A stretch of 64,000 nucleotides of DNA from Streptomyces bungoensis (lineage in GTDB: Bacteria > Actinomycetota > Actinomycetes > Streptomycetales > Streptomycetaceae), in assembly GCF_001514215.1 (NCBI RefSeq), contig NZ_KQ948854.1, forward strand, positions 166,444 through 230,443. The letters run 5' to 3'. The position numbers were made by a program, and so were the translations under genes. Numbering within the stretch: the first letter of the stretch is position 1; the number at the start of each line of letters is the position of its first letter. The notes beneath the pieces were generated by a model. It saw only the letters and a list, made by a program, of their open reading frames with translations. It was not told the origin of the DNA and ran no database searches. Positions 45,704 to 54,504 of this stretch are shown in pieces.

Positions 45704-46144
45704 CTACCGGCCCGACTCCACCCGCTTCTTCAGGCCCGCCAGGGCCCGGTCGATGATGACCTTCTCCGCCTTGCGCTTGATCATGCCGAGCATGGGGATC
45801 TTGACGTCGACGGTGAGCCGGTAGGTCACCTCGGTCGCGCCCGAGCCCGCCGGCTTCAGGAGGTAGGAGCCGTCCAGGGAGCGGAGCATCTGGGACTTCA
45901 CCAGGGTCCAGGACACCTCGTACTCGCCGCCCCAGGTGTAGGCGAGGGTCTGGTCGTCCTTGATGGCGCCGGCGTCCATGACGAGCCGCACCTGCTCGGC
46001 GCGCCCCCGCTCGTCGGCCGCGAGGACCTCCGCCTCCTTGACCTCGCCGGTCCAGTCCGGGTACCGCTCGAAGTCGGCGATCACCGCCATGACGTCGGCC
46101 GGAGCCGCCTCGATCGTGATGCTCGAACTGGTGTGTTCCGCCAT
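45704..46144 (-). CDS. START/SRPBCC-domain protein (Rv2185c-like)
   Basis: 146 residues of the SRPBCC ligand-binding fold: an N-terminal beta strand, the FERYPDWTGEVKEAEV segment, and a long C-terminal helix. ATG at 46144 has a strong GGAGGAG nine bases upstream. The position matches Rv2185c, next to an ArsA-like gene. The bound ligand, probably a lipid, is not known. It is coupled in strand with the ArsA-like ATPase. Confidence 0.88.
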   Translation of the reverse strand: MAEHTSSSITIEAAPADVMAVIADFERYPDWTGEVKEAEVLAADERGRAEQVRLVMDAGAIKDDQTLAYTWGGEYEVSWTLVKSQMLRSLDGSYLLKPAGSGATEVTYRLTVDVKIPMLGMIKRKAEKVIIDRALAGLKKRVESGR

Positions 46145-46278
46145 CGCCGTGGCTCCTCCAGATACGGACCGGGAAGAAGAGTGTTGCGCGCAGGGTGCGC
46201 ACGTGTGTGCAGCGTGAAGGCTACCGCGCCGCCGACCTGCCGCCTTCACCCCGTCCGCGTCGGCGTTCCGTCACCGGT

Positions 46279-47076
46279 TCACCATTCGAGCGCCCACGGC
46301 CGGCCCGTCCCGGCGAAGTGCCCCACGTTCACGCACTCGGTGGCGCCGATCCGCATCCGGCGCACCAGCGGCTGGTGGACGTGGCCGAACAGGGAGTAGC
46401 GCGGCCGGGTGCGGCGGATCGCGGCCAGCAGGGCCCTGCTGCCCCGCTCGAAGCGGCGCGCGACGGTGTCGTAGACCAGCTCGGGCACCTCCGGCGGGAT
46501 GTGCGTGCACAGCACGTCGACCTCGCCGACCGCCTCGATCTTCGCCGCGTACTCCTCGTCGTCGATCTCGTACGGCGTCCGCATCGGGGTGCGCAGGCCG
46601 CCGCCGACGAAGCCGAAGGTCCAGCCGCCGATCTCGACCCGCTCGCCGTCCAGGACGGTGGTGCCGGGGCGGGCGTACTCCCGCCACAGGGGCGGCATGT
46701 CGACATTGCCGTAGGTGGCGTACGTCGGTGCGGGGAACGCGGCGAACATCTCGGCGTACTGCCGGCGCACCGCCCGCTCGACGGCGGCGGCCCGGTCGGT
46801 GCCGATGCCCGCCCACAGCCGGGCGCCGAAGGCGCGCGCCTCCTCGAAGCGGCGGGCGGTGCGCAACTCCACGATGCGGTCGGCGTTCTCCGTGCCGAAC
46901 AGGTCGGGGAAGATCCCGCGTGAGTGGTCGGCGTAGTCCAGGAAGAGGACGAGGTCGCCGAGGCAGATCAGGGCGTCGGCACCCTCGCCGGCGCGGGCCA
47001 GGTCACGTGCGTTGCCGTGCACGTCGCTGACCACGTGGACGCGCGTCCTTCTGTTCCCGGTGTGTGCAGGCGCCAT
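46279..47076 (-). CDS. Calcineurin-like metallophosphoesterase
   Basis: 265 residues with the metallophosphoesterase motifs: VVSDVHGN (metal Asp/His), ICLGDLV, the YGNVD segment, CTHIPP and GHVHQP. It has no signal peptide and is small, like the Rv2186-position homologues. ATG at 47076 has no ribosome site; a TACCCT -10 box lies about ten bases before it, so the transcript may be leaderless. An upstream TTG start is less likely. Substrate is not known. Confidence 0.85.
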   Translation of the reverse strand: MAPAHTGNRRTRVHVVSDVHGNARDLARAGEGADALICLGDLVLFLDYADHSRGIFPDLFGTENADRIVELRTARRFEEARAFGARLWAGIGTDRAAAVERAVRRQYAEMFAAFPAPTYATYGNVDMPPLWREYARPGTTVLDGERVEIGGWTFGFVGGGLRTPMRTPYEIDDEEYAAKIEAVGEVDVLCTHIPPEVPELVYDTVARRFERGSRALLAAIRRTRPRYSLFGHVHQPLVRRMRIGATECVNVGHFAGTGRPWALEW

Positions 47077-47279
47077 GGTGATCAAGGGTAGGCGGGGCGC
47101 CGCCCTTGTGAACAGTGACGGGCCGAACCGGGGTTACTCGCCGGTCGCTTCGGCCGTGGACTACTGTGCGCAAAGGAACGCCAGCCTGTGTGACGCAGCG
47201 AACATCTCACCCGGCCCCCCTGTCGTAGAAGCCATACCGGCGGGTAACGTCCGGGCAGTCCAGTCGTGCTCTGGGTTTC

Positions 47280-47301
47280 AACATGTGAACGAACATGTGA
47301 A
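47280..47301. repeat. Tandem 10-bp repeat upstream of the acyl-CoA synthetase
   Basis: AACATGTGAA occurs at 47280-47289 and 47292-47301, 12 bases apart. The first copy, with TTC before it, also reads as a near-palindrome TTCAACATGTGAA. Such a pair may bind a regulator of fatty acid metabolism. The remaining gap 47077-47385 holds a TACTGT box at 47163-47168 and no gene. Confidence 0.45.
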
Positions 47302-47385
47302 TCCCGGAGCACCTGCCCGAGCCTTGGACCGCTCCGTCGCATCACACAGTGTCGTGGCGCCGGCGCCCTATGAGGAGCAGCAGTC

Positions 47386-49182
47386 TTGCGCGAGTTCAGC
47401 CTTCCGGCTTTGTACGAGGTCCCTGCGGACGGCAATCTGACCGACATCGTCCGGAGAAACGCCGCGCAGCATCCCGACGTCGCCGTCATCGCCCGGAAGG
47501 TGGGCGGTGCCTGGCAGGACGTGACGGCCACGGCCTTCCTGGCCGAGGTGCACACCGCGGCCAAGGGCCTCATCGCCGCCGGCGTGCAGCCGGGCGACCG
47601 GGTCGGCCTGATGTCGCGCACCCGCTACGAGTGGACGCTGCTGGACTTCGCGATCTGGAGCGCGGGCGCGGTGACCGTGCCGGTGTACGAGACCAGCTCG
47701 CCGGAGCAGGTGGCGTGGATCCTGTCCGACTCGGGCGCGACCGCCTGCGTCGTGGAGCTGGACGCGCACGCGGCGGCCGTGGACTCGGTGCGCGAGTCGC
47801 TGCCCGCCCTGAAGCACGTGTGGCAGATCGAGGCCGGCGGCCTGGAGGAGCTGGGCCGGCTCGGCCAGGACGTCGCGGACGCGACCGTCGAGGAGCGCAG
47901 CTCGCTCGCCCGGGCCGACGACCCGGCGACCATCGTCTACACCAGCGGGACGACCGGCCGCCCCAAGGGCTGCGTGCTCACCCACCGCAGCTTCTTCGCC
48001 GAGTGCGGCAACGTCGTGGAGCGGCTGCGCCCGCTGTTCCGCACCGGTGAGTGCTCCGTCCTGCTCTTCCTGCCCCTCGCGCACGTCTTCGGGCGGCTGG
48101 TGCAGGTCGCGCCGATGATCGCGCCGATCAAGCTGGGCTGCGTGCCGGACATCAAGAACCTCACCGACGAGCTGGCCGCGTTCCGGCCGACGCTGATCCT
48201 CGGCGTGCCGCGGGTCTTCGAGAAGGTCTACAACACGGCGCGGTCCAAGGCGCAGGCCGACGGCAAGGGCGCGATCTTCGACAAGGCCGCGGACACCGCG
48301 ATCGCCTACAGCAAGGCGCTGGACACCCCGTCGGGCCCGCCGCTGGGCCTGAAGATCAAGCACAAGGTCTTCGACAAGCTGGTCTACAGCAAGCTGCGCG
48401 CGGTCCTCGGCGGCCGGGGCGAGTACGCCATCTCCGGCGGCGCCCCGCTGGGCGAGCGGCTCGGCCACTTCTTCCGGGGCATCGGCTTCACGGTGCTCGA
48501 GGGCTACGGCCTGACCGAGTCCTGCGCGGCGACCGCGTTCAACCCCTGGGACCGGCAGAAGATCGGCACGGTCGGCCAGCCGCTGCCGGGCTCGGTGATC
48601 CGGATCGCGGACGACGGCGAGGTGCTGCTGCACGGCGAGCACCTGTTCAAGGAGTACTGGAACAACCCGGGCGCGACCGCGGAGGCGCTGGCCGACGGCT
48701 GGTTCCACACCGGTGACATCGGCACGCTCGACGAGGACGGCTACCTGAGGATCACCGGCCGCAAGAAGGAGATCATCGTCACCGCGGGCGGCAAGAACGT
48801 CGCCCCGGCCGTGATCGAGGACCGGATCCGGGCGCACGCGCTGGTCGCGGAGTGCATGGTGGTGGGCGACGGGCGGCCGTTCGTGGGCGCGCTGGTCACC
48901 CTCGACGACGAGTTCCTGGCCCGCTGGGCCGCCGAGCACGGCAAGCCGGCGGGCTCCACCGCGGCGTCGCTGCGCGAGGACCCGGACCTGCTGGCCGCGA
49001 TCCAGTCGGCGGTCGACGACGGCAACGCCGCGGTGTCGAAGGCGGAGTCGGTGCGCAAGTTCCGCATCCTCTCCTCCCAGTTCACGGAGGAGTCGGGCCA
49101 CCTCACCCCGTCGCTGAAGCTCAAGCGGAACGTGGTGGCGAAGGACTACGCGGACGAGATCGAGGCGATCTACGCGAAGTAA
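47386..49182 (+). CDS. Long-chain acyl-CoA synthetase (AMP-forming)
   Basis: 598-residue adenylate-forming enzyme that activates long-chain fatty acids with ATP and CoA. Motifs: YTSGTTGRPKG (P-loop), EGYGLTESCAATAF, the TGDIGTLDEDG stretch with the ATP-binding Asp, and the C-terminal GRKKEIIVTAGGKNVAP hinge. The start is TTG at 47386 with GAGGAG upstream. It is the counterpart of Rv2187 (FadD15). Next to the PimB-like gene, it may supply acyl groups to envelope lipids. Confidence 0.93.
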   Translation: MREFSLPALYEVPADGNLTDIVRRNAAQHPDVAVIARKVGGAWQDVTATAFLAEVHTAAKGLIAAGVQPGDRVGLMSRTRYEWTLLDFAIWSAGAVTVPVYETSSPEQVAWILSDSGATACVVELDAHAAAVDSVRESLPALKHVWQIEAGGLEELGRLGQDVADATVEERSSLARADDPATIVYTSGTTGRPKGCVLTHRSFFAECGNVVERLRPLFRTGECSVLLFLPLAHVFGRLVQVAPMIAPIKLGCVPDIKNLTDELAAFRPTLILGVPRVFEKVYNTARSKAQADGKGAIFDKAADTAIAYSKALDTPSGPPLGLKIKHKVFDKLVYSKLRAVLGGRGEYAISGGAPLGERLGHFFRGIGFTVLEGYGLTESCAATAFNPWDRQKIGTVGQPLPGSVIRIADDGEVLLHGEHLFKEYWNNPGATAEALADGWFHTGDIGTLDEDGYLRITGRKKEIIVTAGGKNVAPAVIEDRIRAHALVAECMVVGDGRPFVGALVTLDDEFLARWAAEHGKPAGSTAASLREDPDLLAAIQSAVDDGNAAVSKAESVRKFRILSSQFTEESGHLTPSLKLKRNVVAKDYADEIEAIYAK

Positions 49183-49203
49183 CGGGCTTCCTGACGGTAC
49201 GTC

Positions 49204-49237
49204 ACGGCGCGGTGTCCCCGGCGGGGACCCGCGCCGT
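49204..49237. terminator. Bidirectional hairpin terminator
   Basis: A 15-bp stem with one bulged T (49204-49219 with 49223-49237) sits between the convergent acyl-CoA synthetase and glycosyltransferase genes. Confidence 0.8.
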
Positions 49238-49256
49238 CGTGCGTTCCGGACAGGCC

Positions 49257-50399
49257 CTAGAGCAGGGCCTTGAGCTTCTCCGCGAGGAGGTCCCAGCGCC
49301 ACTTCTCCTCGACCCACCGGCGGCCCCGCTCGCCCATGCGGCGGCGCAGTTCGGGGTCGCCGAGGAGGGCGACGATCCGGTCGGCGGCCTCGGCCGGCTC
49401 GCCGCCGCGGACGACCCACCCGGTCTCGCCGTCCAGGACGGCGTCGGGGGCGCCGCCGGAGTCGCCGGCGACGACCGGCAGCCCGGTGGCGGACGCCTCC
49501 AGGTAGACGATGCCGAGGCCCTCGACGTCCAGGCCGCCGCGCCGGGTGCGGCACGGCATGGCGAAGACGTCGCCGGCGCCGTAGTGCGCGGGCAGCTCGG
49601 ACCAGGGGACGGCGCCGGTGAACCGGACGGAGCCCTCGACCCCGGTCTCCCGGGCCAGCCGGCGCAGGTCCCGCTCGTACGGCCCGCCGCCGACGACGAG
49701 CAGCACGGTGTCCGGCTCGGCGGCGAGGATCCGGGGCATGGCCCGGATCAGGGTGTCCTGGCCCTTCCGCGGCACCAGCCGGGAGACGCACACGACGACC
49801 GGCCGCTCGGTGAGCCCGAGCCGGGCCCGCACCTCGTCGCCGCCGGATCCGGGGTGGAAGGTCTTCTCGTCGACCCCGGGCGGCAGCTGCGCCATCCGCG
49901 CGGCCGCTTCGGGGGTGAGGGCGGACGCTATCCGGGAGCGGGTGTACTCGCCGAGGTAGGTGATCGTGTCCGTGGACTCGCCGATGCGGCGCAGCAGTTG
50001 CCGGGCGGCGGGCAGCTGGGCCCAGCCGGCCTCGTGGCCGTGCGTGGTGGCGACCAGCCGCCGGGCGCCGGCCCTGCGCAGCGCGGGCGCCATCAGGCCG
50101 AGCGGCGCCGCGGCCCCGAACCACACCGAGGTGCAGCCGTGCTCGCGCAGCAGCCCGACGGCCCGCCGGGTCGCGCCCGGGGTGGGCAGCAGCATGGTCG
50201 TGCGGTCGCGTACGACGGTGAAGGGCTGCTCGGCGTCGAAGGCGGCCGTGGCCCGTTCACCCTCCCGCCCGCGCTTCCAGGTGGAGGCGTAGACGACCAG
50301 CCGCCCGGGCTCCAGCCGGAGGGCCATGTTGTGCAGAAAGGCCTGGATGCCGCCCGGCCGGGGCGGAAAGTCGTTGGTCACGATCAGCGTCTTGTGCAT
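49257..50399 (-). CDS. GT4 glycosyltransferase, PimB'-like mannosyltransferase
   Basis: 380-residue GT-B enzyme of family GT4. The N-terminal NDFPPRPGGIQAFL and C-terminal GLGIVYLEASATGLPVVAGDSGG (with the catalytic Glu) are conserved. It matches Rv2188c (PimB'), which adds the second mannose to phosphatidyl-myo-inositol monomannoside, and occupies the same place next to the acyl-CoA synthetase. Streptomyces makes PIM-like lipids, so the role is plausible, but donor and acceptor are inferred. ATG start at 50399. Confidence 0.87.
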   Translation of the reverse strand: MHKTLIVTNDFPPRPGGIQAFLHNMALRLEPGRLVVYASTWKRGREGERATAAFDAEQPFTVVRDRTTMLLPTPGATRRAVGLLREHGCTSVWFGAAAPLGLMAPALRRAGARRLVATTHGHEAGWAQLPAARQLLRRIGESTDTITYLGEYTRSRIASALTPEAAARMAQLPPGVDEKTFHPGSGGDEVRARLGLTERPVVVCVSRLVPRKGQDTLIRAMPRILAAEPDTVLLVVGGGPYERDLRRLARETGVEGSVRFTGAVPWSELPAHYGAGDVFAMPCRTRRGGLDVEGLGIVYLEASATGLPVVAGDSGGAPDAVLDGETGWVVRGGEPAEAADRIVALLGDPELRRRMGERGRRWVEEKWRWDLLAEKLKALL

Positions 50400-50440
50400 C
50401 CCCGCGGACTCTACCGCGCCGGGGGACCGGCGGAGCGGAC

Positions 50441-50782
50441 GAGGGGGCGGCGGGGACGGGGCCCGGGCGCGCTTCGCCGCTGGGCTCCGGGCTCCGGGGC
50501 GTCGCGGCGTGCGCAGGCGGTGCGAGGACGGCGAACGGGAAGGCGGCCGCCCTCACCGCGGCCCGCGCCCGGTGGCGCCCCACGCCTTCGCCTCAGGCCA
50601 CCCGCGCGCAGGCGGCCGCGGCCTCCTGGCGCCGGGCCCGCCGCAGCCACGTCCGGTTCCACGCCGTGCCGGCGTTCCTGCGGCATCCGGACGCCCCGGC
50701 GGAGCAGTCGGCGGTGCTGCGACGGCGGCTGGACCTCCTGGAGACCGCCACGAGCCTCCGGCCTGCGCGAGGCGCTCGGTGT
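50441..50782 (+). pseudogene. Coding-like frame without start (possible gene remnant)
   Basis: The 396-base gap between the glycosyltransferase and the lipoprotein gene holds no normal gene. In the plus-strand frame with first bases at 50441, 50444 and so on, there are no stops through about 50820 and third bases are almost all G or C. The encoded stretch near 50640-50750 (RRSHVRFHAVPAFLRHPD) looks like a real, helical protein. No ATG, GTG or TTG is in frame upstream, so it is more likely a decayed gene end than an active gene. A minus-strand reading shares the same third positions. Confidence 0.35.
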
Positions 50783-50795
50783 TGCTCGGGCGGGG

Positions 50796-51998
50796 TCAGT
50801 CCAGCTGACTGCGCACGTACGCACGCCAGGCGGCGGTGAACGCCTCCGGTGTGGTGCCGAGGACCTTCCTCAGGGCGTCCTCGACCGCGCCCGCCCGTCT
50901 TCCGTGGGCGCCGACGGCGCGGTAGAAGGTGCCGAGCCGGGTCTGTCCCCAGTGGGCGGCGATCATGCGGCAGGCCAGCCAGCCGCCCTCGTAGGCCCGC
51001 GCGAGGCGCGTCGGGTCGCCGCTGAAGCCGAAGTCCTGGTCGGTGGGGAGGGCCGCGGGCACCTGGCCGTCCTGGACGGCCCGGGCGAGTTCCGGGGCCG
51101 CCTCCTGGGGGGTGCGGCCGGTGCCGAGGTAGCCGATCCAGTCGGCGAAGCCCTCGGACAGCCACAGCGGGGTGGCGGCGGTGGTGTCCGCGCGGGTGGC
51201 GACATGGGTGGTCTCGTGGGTCAGGACGACCTGCTTGCCGAGGCCGCCGAGCACCGCGTACGCCTCCGGGTTGACCACCACCCGGTCCGCGGGGGCCTTG
51301 CCCGCGCCGCCCACCTCGCCGGTGGTGACCGCGGCGATGCCCCGGTAGTTGGCGGCGGGCGAGCCGAGCAGCGCCGCCATCCCGTTCAGCGTGTGCGGGA
51401 CGAGGACGACGACCCGGCGGGCCCACCCCGTGCCCCACACACCGGAGACGGCCGGTACCGCGCGGTCGGCGAGCCGGACGTAGGCGCGCAGGTCGCCGGC
51501 GCTCCGGCCGGTGCCGAGGACCAGGCTGTGGGCGCCCGCGACGGCGGTCACCGCGCCCTGGTCCCACAGCTGCTGCCCGGCCTTCGGGGCGGGCCGGTCG
51601 GCGGTGACGTACCACTTCCCGGCGGAGGTGCGGCGCAGGGCGAGGGTGCGGCGGACGCTGACGGGGGCCCGGTCGTACCCGGCGACCCGGTAGCGCAGTT
51701 CGGCGTCGGCGGTGGCGCCGGAGCGGACGCGGTGCAGGGCGGTCACCCGGTAGGCCCAGGAGGCCAGGGGCAGGGCGCGCAGCCGGGCGTACTCGCCGCG
51801 GGTGCCGGTCGCGCCGAAGGCGGGCTCGTCGTGGCCGAGCAGCGCCGTCGCGCGCCGGTCGAGGACGCGCTGCACCTCGGTCCGCACCGGGTCGGCCGCC
51901 GGGTGCCCGCCGCAGCCGGACAGCGGCGCCGCGAGCAGCAGGCACAGTGCCGCCACCGCGGGGCGCCGGGCCCCGCGCGCTGCTCGACGATCGGCCAT
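50796..51998 (-). CDS. Lipoprotein with zinc-metalloprotease (HExxH) motif
   Basis: 400-residue exported protein. Residues 1-30 form a lipoprotein signal with the lipobox LSGC, so it is anchored on the outer face of the membrane. A zinc-binding HETTH motif is near residue 260, followed by SEGFADW, which supplies the third zinc ligand in gluzincins. The N-terminal ~200 residues are unassigned. ATG at 51998 follows a TACGAT box by six bases, so the transcript may be leaderless. The substrate is unknown. Confidence 0.8.
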   Translation of the reverse strand: MADRRAARGARRPAVAALCLLLAAPLSGCGGHPAADPVRTEVQRVLDRRATALLGHDEPAFGATGTRGEYARLRALPLASWAYRVTALHRVRSGATADAELRYRVAGYDRAPVSVRRTLALRRTSAGKWYVTADRPAPKAGQQLWDQGAVTAVAGAHSLVLGTGRSAGDLRAYVRLADRAVPAVSGVWGTGWARRVVVLVPHTLNGMAALLGSPAANYRGIAAVTTGEVGGAGKAPADRVVVNPEAYAVLGGLGKQVVLTHETTHVATRADTTAATPLWLSEGFADWIGYLGTGRTPQEAAPELARAVQDGQVPAALPTDQDFGFSGDPTRLARAYEGGWLACRMIAAHWGQTRLGTFYRAVGAHGRRAGAVEDALRKVLGTTPEAFTAAWRAYVRSQLD

Positions 51999-52027
51999 TT
52001 CCCGATCGTACGGCGTGCGGCGGGCTC

Positions 52028-53065
52028 TCAGGGACGGGTGACCGAGGAGATCGGCAGCACCCCGACCGGGTCGTAGCGCACCGGCGCACCCGGGTAGGGC
52101 GCGTGGATCACCTGGCCGTTGCCCGCGTACATCGCCACGTGGCTGGCGTCGGAGCGGTAGACGATCAGATCGCCGGGGCGGGCCTCGGACAGCGGGATCC
52201 GCCGGCCGGCGTGGCGCTGCTCCTGCGAGGTGCGCGGCAGCTGGATGCCGGCCTGCTCGTACGACCACTGCATCAGGCCCGAGCAGTCGAAGCCGCCGGG
52301 GCCGGTGGCGCCCCACACGTAGGGCCGGCCGAGCGCGGAGCGGGCGGCGGCGAGCGCGGCGGCCGCGCGGGCGTCGGGGACGCCGGGGGCGCCGGCGCCG
52401 GGCAGGCCCGTGCGGCCGGAGCGGGAGGCCGGGTGGTAGTGCGCGCGTTCGCCGGCGGGCAGGGAGTTGAGCAGCCTGCGGGCCTGGGTGAGCTTGTGCT
52501 CCACGGTCCGTTTGTGCGCGGCGACCGCCTCGCGGCTGCGCTCCAGCGCGGCCAGCTTGCCCGCGGCCTCGGTGCGCTGCTGGGCGAGGTCGCGCAGCGC
52601 CGCGCGCAACTCCCTGAGCTGCCCGGCCTGCTGGGCGTCGATGCGGTCGAGGGTGGCGGCCTTGTCGAGGTAGTCGGCGGGGTCGTCGGACAGCAGCAGG
52701 GCGACCGCCGGGTCGAGGCCGCCGGAACGGTACTGGGCGCCGGCCAGGGAACCGAGCCGTTCGCGCATGGTGTTGACGCGCTGCTGCCCGCGGGCGATGC
52801 GGTCCTGTGCCTCGCGGATCTCGCGGCGCAGCGCGCCGGCCCGTTCGCCGGCCTGGTCGTAGGCCTCGGTGGCCCGCTCCGCCTCCGTGTACAGGCGGTC
52901 GACCTCGGCGCGGGTGTCACGGTGCGGGCTCGCCTGCGCCGGTACGGCGCCGAGTGCGGCGGCCGCGGCCGACAGGGCGCACAGGGCGGCGCCGGCGCCC
53001 CGGTTGGTGCCGGACGGTGGAAGACGGCGGTGGGACCCCACGGCAGCCCTTCTGCTGGCGGACAT
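52028..53065 (-). CDS. NlpC/P60 (C40) peptidoglycan hydrolase, copy 1
   Basis: 345-residue secreted cell-wall hydrolase. A signal peptide (about residues 1-45, ending VPAQA) precedes a long coiled-coil region (about 50-190), a Ser/Gly linker, and a C-terminal NlpC/P60 domain with catalytic Cys262 (DCSGLMQW), His in SDASHVAMY and a third polar residue. It cleaves the D-Glu-diaminopimelate bond in peptide stems. ATG at 53065 has GGGGAACC upstream. It is a divergent tandem copy of the next gene. Confidence 0.92.
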   Translation of the reverse strand: MSASRRAAVGSHRRLPPSGTNRGAGAALCALSAAAAALGAVPAQASPHRDTRAEVDRLYTEAERATEAYDQAGERAGALRREIREAQDRIARGQQRVNTMRERLGSLAGAQYRSGGLDPAVALLLSDDPADYLDKAATLDRIDAQQAGQLRELRAALRDLAQQRTEAAGKLAALERSREAVAAHKRTVEHKLTQARRLLNSLPAGERAHYHPASRSGRTGLPGAGAPGVPDARAAAALAAARSALGRPYVWGATGPGGFDCSGLMQWSYEQAGIQLPRTSQEQRHAGRRIPLSEARPGDLIVYRSDASHVAMYAGNGQVIHAPYPGAPVRYDPVGVLPISSVTRP

Positions 53066-53122
53066 CGGACGGTTCCCCGGGCGCGGGGACGGGGAGACCC
53101 ACGCGCCGGGGAAGCGCGGCAG

Positions 53123-53152
53123 ACAGTAGCGGGGTGGCGGTGCGGCGGCCAA
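53123..53152 (-). promoter_or_regulatory. Candidate promoter of NlpC/P60 copy 1
   Basis: On the minus strand, TTGGCC (53147-53152) and TACTGT (53123-53128) are 18 bases apart, about 60 bases upstream of the start. Confidence 0.5.
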
Positions 53153-53238
53153 AGCGGTGGAGGGCGGCGGAAAACGCCGAACCCCGCCGCTGACGCAGGT
53201 CATGGGCGGGGCGTGGAGTCGGTTCGGGGTGTGCGCCG

Positions 53239-53268
53239 TTCCCGGGATTCGCCCGTTCGGGCGTCCCG
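53239..53268 (-). terminator. Hairpin terminator of NlpC/P60 copy 2
   Basis: A two-part stem: outer 7 bp (53239-53245 with 53262-53268) and inner 6 bp (53248-53253 with 53256-53261). It follows the stop of the second NlpC/P60 gene. Confidence 0.75.
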
Positions 53269-53287
53269 GGGAGGCCTGGTGACGCTG

Positions 53288-54319
53288 TCAGACGCGGACG
53301 CCGAACTGGAACGGCATGTCGCCGATCGCCTCGTAGCGGACGACGGCACCGGTGTGCGGGGCGTGCAGCACCTGGCCGTTGCCGGCGTAGAGGCCGACGT
53401 GGTGCAGGTCGCTGTAGAAGAAGACGAGGTCGCCGACCTGGAGCTGGCTCTCGGAGAGGCGGGTGCCGATGTTCGCCTGGGCCTCGGAGGTGCGCGGTAT
53501 GGAGACGCCGGCCTGGGCGTAGGCCCAGGAGGTCAGGCCCGAGCAGTCGAACGAGGAGGGGCCGGAGGCGCCGTAGACGTACGGCGTGCCTATCTTGCTC
53601 TGGGCGGCGGAGAAGGCGGCGGCGGCCCGGCCGGAGGCGGAGGTGTCGTTGCCGAGGTCGACGCGCTCGGTGGAGGAGCGGTTGGCGCGGGCCTGCTGGG
53701 CCGCGAGTGCGGCCTTCTCCTTGGCCGTCAGGGTGTTGAGCAGCTTCTGCGCCTCGGCGAGCTTGCCCTGGACTTCCTTCTTCTTGTTGCCCAGCTCCGT
53801 GCGGGTGGACGCGAGGTCCTTGAGCTTCTCCGTCGCCTCCGCCCGCTCCTGGGCGAGTTCGCGCTGTTTGTCCTGAATCTTCTTCAGGGCCTCGACCTGC
53901 TGGGCGCTCAACTGGTCGAGTGTGGAGGCCTTGTCCAGGTAGTCGTCCGGGTTGGACGACAGGAACAGCTGGACGGAGGGGTCGATGCCCCCGGAGCGGT
54001 ACTGGGCGGTGGCGAGCGAACCCAGACCGTCGCGCAGCTTGTTGAGCTCCTGCTGGCCGCGGGCCACGTTGTCCTGGATGGTGGAGATTTCCTTCTGCAG
54101 CTTCTGCTGCTTCTCCTTGGCCCCGTTGTACTTCTCGGTGGCCTGCTCGGCCTGCTCGTAGAGCTTGTCGACCTTCGACTTGACCTCGTCCTTGCCGAGC
54201 TTCTCGGTGGGCGCGGCATTGGCGGCGTTCGCGCTGAGCGCGACGGCAGCGGCGGCTGCGGTGGTCAGCACGGTGACACGCGTGCGGCTCGGCTGCTTGG
54301 GTCGACGGTGGGACGCCAC
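53288..54319 (-). CDS. NlpC/P60 (C40) peptidoglycan hydrolase, copy 2
   Basis: 343-residue secreted hydrolase with the same layout as copy 1: signal peptide (about 1-36, ending ANAA), a coiled-coil region (about 50-205, rich in Lys, Glu and Gln), and a C-terminal C40 domain with catalytic Cys near residue 258 (FDCSGLTSWAY) and SDLHHVGLY. The two share the same NlpC motifs but differ in linker and charge. GTG start with GAAGGAG upstream. This copy matches Rv2190c by position. Confidence 0.93.
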   Translation of the reverse strand: MASHRRPKQPSRTRVTVLTTAAAAAVALSANAANAAPTEKLGKDEVKSKVDKLYEQAEQATEKYNGAKEKQQKLQKEISTIQDNVARGQQELNKLRDGLGSLATAQYRSGGIDPSVQLFLSSNPDDYLDKASTLDQLSAQQVEALKKIQDKQRELAQERAEATEKLKDLASTRTELGNKKKEVQGKLAEAQKLLNTLTAKEKAALAAQQARANRSSTERVDLGNDTSASGRAAAAFSAAQSKIGTPYVYGASGPSSFDCSGLTSWAYAQAGVSIPRTSEAQANIGTRLSESQLQVGDLVFFYSDLHHVGLYAGNGQVLHAPHTGAVVRYEAIGDMPFQFGVRV

Positions 54320-54372
54320 GGAGGACGAACTCCTTCTTGTGAGTGTTCACCCGTTCGGAGGTTCGAGCCCAG

Positions 54373-54402
54373 ACCCTAGTGACCCACTTGTGATCAGATC
54401 AA
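54373..54402 (-). promoter_or_regulatory. Candidate promoter of NlpC/P60 copy 2
   Basis: On the minus strand, TTGATC (54397-54402) and TAGGGT (54373-54378) are 18 bases apart, about 55 bases before the start. This lies in the most AT-rich patch of the window, about 54380-54480. Confidence 0.6.
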
Positions 54403-54504
54403 ATCCTCACACCAAAAAACATCGTCACGCCATGCATTCTTTGCACACAACTCACCTGCGGTGATGCGTGCTTGACTCTACGTTGCGTGACGGAACGACC
54501 AATT

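Noticed and set aside
50257..50583. Minus-strand open frame with a signal-peptide-like start
   Set aside because: It runs out of frame into the glycosyltransferase gene and has no ribosome site. It shares third positions with the plus-strand frame, so its G/C bias is not independent evidence.
53066..53287. c-di-AMP (ydaO-type) riboswitch ahead of the NlpC/P60 gene
   Set aside because: Such elements precede some Streptomyces wall hydrolase genes, but the conserved core was not found here; only a promoter and a terminator of the neighbouring gene are visible.
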